Shown piece after piece: positions 7,174 to 10,154 of a DNA stretch of 10,154 bases. The position numbers were made by a program, and so were the translations under genes. The notes below the pieces were generated by a model that saw only the letters and a list, made by a program, of their open reading frames with translations, was not told where the DNA came from and did no database searches. Position 1 is the first letter of the stretch, and the number at the start of each line of letters is the position of its first letter. The DNA comes from an uncultured Verrucomicrobiota bacterium. GTDB taxonomy: Bacteria; Verrucomicrobiota; Kiritimatiellia; RFP12; UBA1067. The stretch covers positions 1 to 10,154 of the forward strand of contig CAMZET010000036.1 in NCBI GenBank assembly GCA_947305825.1. Reading direction: 5' to 3'.

Positions 7174-7179
7174 ATTATA
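7174..7179 (-). promoter_or_regulatory. Probable sigma-70 -10 box for the pheS operon
   Basis: The minus strand reads GGTATAATATTG here, with a perfect TATAAT in an AT-rich patch that stands out in GC-rich surroundings. Transcription would start about 7 nt further on, giving a leader of roughly 25 nt that contains the pheS Shine-Dalgarno. The hexamer 17 nt upstream (AAGCGA) is a poor -35, so the promoter may rely on the -10 region or on an activator. The short leader leaves no room for a T-box or a pheM-type attenuator. It probably drives the whole set from pheS to trpS. Confidence 0.55.
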
Positions 7180-7223
7180 CCAAATTCCTGCCCGTCTCGC
7201 TTGGGCAAAGCCTACGCAAACGC

Positions 7224-7254
7224 ACTACGGGCGGGAACTGCCTTCGCCCGTTGT
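7224..7254 (-). terminator. GC-rich hairpin, possible terminator of the fucI-rhaB unit
   Basis: An inverted repeat with arms 7224-7233 and 7245-7254: ACGGGCG pairs with CGCCCGT, extended by two more pairs across one mismatch, around an 11-nt loop. It lies downstream of rhaB and upstream of the pheS -10 box, where a terminator would be expected. No T-run follows on the minus strand, so it is not a textbook intrinsic terminator. It could instead be a processing or mRNA-protecting stem. Confidence 0.35.
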
Positions 7255-7287
7255 GACGCGCCATCGGCCGCAGCGGCGAAAAGGGAG

Positions 7288-7350
7288 ACCCGGATATAGG
7301 AGTGTGGCATACCTGGATATAGGAGGGCGCCATACCCGGATATAAGTGGT
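7288..7350. repeat. Three tandem copies of a 23-base unit (third partial)
   Basis: Units begin at 7288, 7311 and 7334. Copies 1 and 2 each start ACCYGGATATAGGAG and end in CAT. They differ at one position in the first 15 bases and in a few of the last eight. Copy 3 is recognisable for its first 11 bases (ACCCGGATATA) and then drifts. On the minus strand the shared core reads CTCCTATATCC. The cluster lies between the rhaB stop and the hairpin at 7224-7254. No other copy is evident elsewhere in the window. It codes for nothing convincing. It may be an intergenic repeat family member or a set of binding sites; the function is unknown. Confidence 0.75.
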
Positions 7351-7372
7351 TGCAAGGCAGCTTTAGGCGCCG

Positions 7373-8794
7373 TCAGACGGGAATCGCCTTTCTGGCGTCG
7401 GCGAGGGACTGGAATTCGCCGGCGGCAATCATCTGGACGATGAGGTTGCCGATGGCTGTGCCCTCGACCGGTCCGGCGAAGACTTCGAGACCGGTCGCCT
7501 GCGCCGCGAGCGAATTGAGGTATATGTCGCGGCAGCCGCCGCCGACGATGTTGATTGATGTGTACGTCTTGCCGGTGAGTTCGCCCAGCGTCGCTATCGC
7601 GTCGGCGTAGCAAGCCGCGAGCGAGAGGTAGACGCACTGCAGGAGTTCGCCGACGGTGGCGGGTGCGGGGCCGCCCTCTTCCTCGGCCGCCGCCATCACC
7701 TCGGCCGTCATCGACGGCGGGTTCAGGAAGCGGCTGTCGTTCACGTCGATCGTCACGTTGTATGGTTCGCCGCGCGCGGCCATCGACAGGTCGTCGAACG
7801 AATATTTGCGGCCTTTCTCGTAGTCCGAAAGCCGAGCGAGCGCCTCCCGCGTCGCCTCGCCGCCCTTGCCGTCGATGTAGCTTACGCCGTTGAGCTCGCG
7901 CCTTATCGACTGTATCATCCACAGCCCCATTATGTTCTTCAGGTAGCGGAAGCGCCCCCACGCGCCGCCCTCGTTCGTGAAATTCGCCTCGCGCGATTCG
8001 CGCGTCGTGATGGGAGCCGTATTCTCGACGCCAAGGAGCGACCACGTGCCGCTCGAGATGTAGACGGCGTTTTCGTCGCGCGCCGGCACGGCGAGGTAGG
8101 CGCTCGCCGTGTCGTGCATCGCGGCGAGCACCACCTTCGCGCCACGGTATTCGCCCGCCGCCGCGCCCGGCATCTCCAGACGCCCGAATATCCTCTTCGG
8201 CAGACCGAGACGCCCGATTGTCTCGAAATCCCAGTCTTTCGCCGCCGCCGACAGCAGCCCCGTCGTCGAAGAAATCGTGTAGTCGTGGACGATGTTGCCC
8301 GTGAGCCTGTAGACGAGATATTCCGGCATCATCAGGAGGTGCGCCGCCTTTTCCAGCTGCTCCGGATGCTCTTTCTTCAGCGCCCAGAGCTGGTATATGG
8401 TGTTGTACGGCGCCTTCTGGATGCCGGTGCGCGCGTAGAGCTCGTCGAAACCCATGACGCCAGCCTCTATCTCCTTGTCCGCGCCGGCGGTGCGCGCGTC
8501 GCGGTACGCCACGGCGTCCGAGCAAAGCGCGCCCGCCTCGTCGAGCAGGACGAAATCGACGCCCCACGTGTCAATGGCGATAGAATCAATCGCGCACTTC
8601 TCCATGGCGGCGTCGATGCCGGCCTTGACGTTCGCGACGAGCATTTCAACGTCCCAGCAGTCGTGGCCGTCCTTGCGGACGAGGGAGTTGTCGAAACGGT
8701 AGACTTCCTCGAGGGAGATTTTTCCGTCGCGCACGGTTCCGAGGATGTGTCGCCCGGAACTCGCGCCTATGTCGATTGCGAGATGGTATTTCAT
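7373..8794 (-). CDS. rhaB: Rhamnulokinase-family sugar kinase (RhaB-type, FGGY family)
   Basis: A 473-residue cytoplasmic carbohydrate kinase that phosphorylates a ketose (L-rhamnulose in the classical case) at O1 with ATP. The first FGGY domain opens with AIDIGASSGRHILG (residues 6-19, phosphate loop) and has IDSIAIDTWGVDFVLLD (69-85) and AYRDART (96-102). HDTASAYLA carries the expected catalytic base D228. The second domain has SSGTWSLLG (247-255), NEGGAWGRFRYLKNIMGLW, VGGGCRDIYLN and GPVEGTAIGN, the last two forming the adenosine site. These segments match E. coli RhaB closely and FucK poorly. The length is slightly below the 489 of E. coli. It follows an L-fucose isomerase after 41 nt, not a rhamnose isomerase, so the natural substrate may be L-fuculose or a related ketose. 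No Shine-Dalgarno is visible before its ATG. Confidence 0.93.
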   Translation of the reverse strand: MKYHLAIDIGASSGRHILGTVRDGKISLEEVYRFDNSLVRKDGHDCWDVEMLVANVKAGIDAAMEKCAIDSIAIDTWGVDFVLLDEAGALCSDAVAYRDARTAGADKEIEAGVMGFDELYARTGIQKAPYNTIYQLWALKKEHPEQLEKAAHLLMMPEYLVYRLTGNIVHDYTISSTTGLLSAAAKDWDFETIGRLGLPKRIFGRLEMPGAAAGEYRGAKVVLAAMHDTASAYLAVPARDENAVYISSGTWSLLGVENTAPITTRESREANFTNEGGAWGRFRYLKNIMGLWMIQSIRRELNGVSYIDGKGGEATREALARLSDYEKGRKYSFDDLSMAARGEPYNVTIDVNDSRFLNPPSMTAEVMAAAEEEGGPAPATVGELLQCVYLSLAACYADAIATLGELTGKTYTSINIVGGGCRDIYLNSLAAQATGLEVFAGPVEGTAIGNLIVQMIAAGEFQSLADARKAIPV

Positions 8795-8835
8795 GTCAGT
8801 CGCTATGCGTCAAGGTCGGTCGATGACTGGCGGTA

Positions 8836-10154
8836 TCAATAGGCGCCGTAGAGCGGGCCGAAGTTCCTGCAGGCGCGGTAGTCGGCGCCTATCGGGTCGT
8901 CCGCGCCAAACAGGCCCCAGCAATGCGGCTGGAAGCGCTCGGCGTCCGGCACGTTGGACATGGAGACCGGGATGCGCAGCATGGAGGCGAGCGTGGCGAG
9001 GTCCGCACCGATGTGGCCGTAGGCGATTGCGCCGTGGTTGGCGGCCCAGTTGTTCATGACGGAATAGACGTCGCGGAACGCGCCGGAGCCCGTCGTGCGC
9101 GGCACGAACCACGTGCACGGCCACTCGGGATTCGTGCGGAGCATGAGCTTTTCGTGGACTTCCTTCGGGACGGAGGTCGACCAGCCCTCTGCAATCTGCA
9201 GCGCCGGGCCGAGGCCCTTGACTATCGAGATGCGCGTCATGGTCATGGGCATTCCGGGTTCCGTGAGGAAGCTTGAGGAGAAGCCGCCGCCGCGGAAGTA
9301 TTCGACGCCCGCCGGCACCCAGCGCGTCGCGTTCAGGCACGCCGCCGCGTCCGCTTCCGTGATGTCCCAGTACGGCTTCATCACCGGCTTGCCCTCCGCG
9401 TCGCGCTGCGCCCCGGTCGCGTCGAGCGTGCAGCTGCCGGAATTGAGCAGATGGATGAAGCCGCCCGCGTTCACGCCCGAAAGCTCCAGCCCCGTCACGC
9501 GCTTCACCGCCTCCGGCGACCAGTAAGTGCGCACGTCGGCGAACAGCGACGGCCTGTTCGTCAGCAAGTACATCAGCATCATGCACACGCCGTTGAGCGA
9601 GTCGTTCTCGGTGGCGACGACGTATGGCGCGCGGATGCCGTTCCAGTCGAACGACGAATTGAGCATCGCCTCCATGAAGTCGCCGTTCGGCCAGTGGTCG
9701 GTCCACTGGCGCTGGCCCTGGAAGCCGGCGGCGAGCGCGTTGCGCCCGGCCGCCTCTTCGCCGAAGCCCATCTCCGCGAGCACCGGGTTGCCGACCATCA
9801 TGTCGCGCATCACTATCGCCATCTTCACTACATATTCCCAGTCGGCGTCCTTCGCCTCGCGCGACTTCTGGATTTTCTCCGGGTTGTAGTCGCGGCCTTC
9901 CTTGCACCACTTGCGCGTCCATTCGATTGCGCGCTCGTATTCACGCTTGTCGTAGATGCCCTCGGCGATGCGGCGCTCGATTTCGCACATGTCCATGTTC
10001 TCCGGGCGCATGCCGAGATAGGACTGGAAGAACGAAACGTCGACGAAGCTGCCGGCGATGCCCATCGCCGAAGAGCCGCACGAGAGGTAGCTCTTGCCTT
10101 TCATCATGGCGACGGCGAGGCCGGCCTTGGCGAAGCGCAGGATTTTCTCGCGCA
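8836..10154 (-). CDS. fucI: L-fucose isomerase (FucI), 5' end outside window
   Basis: Cytoplasmic Mn2+-dependent aldose-ketose isomerase that interconverts L-fucose and L-fuculose; the family also acts on D-arabinose. The frame is open to the right edge, and its first visible residues ([24 protein letters not shown]) align with about residue 157 onward of the 591-residue E. coli enzyme. The N-terminal domain is therefore missing only because of the window, and the ATG at 10107 is internal. The conserved metal and catalytic residues are present: E in [12 protein letters not shown] in [12 protein letters not shown] and H in NNWAANHG, corresponding to E337, D361 and H528 of E. coli Fuc[26 protein letters not shown] and the C-terminal [13 protein letters not shown] are near-identical to known FucI. 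It ends 41 nt before the RhaB-type kinase and is the first step of the same pathway. Confidence 0.97.
   Translation of the reverse strand, partial: REKILRFAKAGLAVAMMKGKSYLSCGSSAMGIAGSFVDVSFFQSYLGMRPENMDMCEIERRIAEGIYDKREYERAIEWTRKWCKEGRDYNPEKIQKSREAKDADWEYVVKMAIVMRDMMVGNPVLAEMGFGEEAAGRNALAAGFQGQRQWTDHWPNGDFMEAMLNSSFDWNGIRAPYVVATENDSLNGVCMMLMYLLTNRPSLFADVRTYWSPEAVKRVTGLELSGVNAGGFIHLLNSGSCTLDATGAQRDAEGKPVMKPYWDITEADAAACLNATRWVPAGVEYFRGGGFSSSFLTEPGMPMTMTRISIVKGLGPALQIAEGWSTSVPKEVHEKLMLRTNPEWPCTWFVPRTTGSGAFRDVYSVMNNWAANHGAIAYGHIGADLATLASMLRIPVSMSNVPDAERFQPHCWGLFGADDPIGADYRACRNFGPLYGAY

Larger units (their letters stand above)
7142..7372. other. 231-base intergenic region between rhaB and pheS
   Basis: The only substantial gap in the window. 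From the rhaB side it holds the 23-base repeat cluster, a GC hairpin and, nearest pheS, a TATAAT box with a strong ribosome binding site. I find no convincing small gene, tRNA or riboswitch in it. It separates a sugar-catabolic unit from a housekeeping and envelope unit on the same strand. Confidence 0.7.

Noticed and set aside
7288..7350. CRISPR array
   Set aside because: The three units are directly abutting with no spacers, and no cas gene is present.
7142..7372. T-box, pheM-like leader peptide or riboswitch ahead of pheS
   Set aside because: The TATAAT box lies about 33 nt before the pheS start, so the leader is too short. No T-box-like conserved stretch or run of Phe codons was found.
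7212..8567. 451-residue minus-strand frame through the repeat cluster and rhaB
   Set aside because: Most of it overlaps rhaB in another frame with Arg-rich composition; the repeats merely happen to be open in this frame.
8810..9922. 370-residue minus-strand frame within fucI
   Set aside because: Shadow of fucI in a second frame, with high Arg and His content and no conserved motif.

Overview
This GC-rich (about 60% by eye), gene-dense bacterial window has every recognisable gene on the minus strand, so it reads from right to left. There are nine protein genes, two of them cut by the window edges, and no RNA genes, insertion sequences, CRISPR arrays or prophage genes that I can see. The combination of a MurG, a BatC-like tetratricopeptide protein, a secreted DUF3472 protein, a PheS with a four-cysteine insert, and a FucI plus RhaB-type kinase pair suggests a heterotrophic Gram-negative-type bacterium, possibly host- or polysaccharide-associated. 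My weak guess is the PVC group (Kiritimatiellota, Lentisphaerota or Verrucomicrobiota); no marker here proves it.

Right block (about 7373-10154): the end of a deoxysugar catabolic operon. It holds an L-fucose isomerase (5' end outside the window) followed by a kinase of the rhamnulokinase family. Together they would convert an aldose (L-fucose, possibly D-arabinose or another 6-deoxy sugar) to the ketose and then to the ketose 1-phosphate, ready for an aldolase not present here.

Middle (7142-7372): a 231-base intergenic region, the only sizeable gap. It holds a GC hairpin, three tandem copies of a 23-base unit and, close to pheS, a perfect TATAAT -10 box. It is the boundary between the two transcription units.

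Left block (1-7141): a tightly packed, apparently co-transcribed set in the order pheS, corA, batC-like, murG, DUF3472 gene, metY, trpS (3' end outside the window). Junctions are short or overlapping: 6 nt, a TGATG overlap, 44 nt, an ATGA overlap, 33 nt and 23 nt. The contents are functionally mixed: two aromatic aminoacyl-tRNA synthetases at the ends, with Mg2+ transport, an envelope TPR protein, the lipid II transferase, a secreted protein of unknown function and a homocysteine-forming enzyme between them. Ribosome binding sites are strong for pheS, batC-like and the DUF3472 gene, moderate for trpS, and not evident for rhaB and metY.

I see no single dramatic new system. The points most worth a second look are the 23-base repeat cluster, the BatC-like protein away from any Bat/MoxR/VWA gene, the translational coupling of murG to a secreted DUF3472 protein, and the FucI plus RhaB-type pairing.
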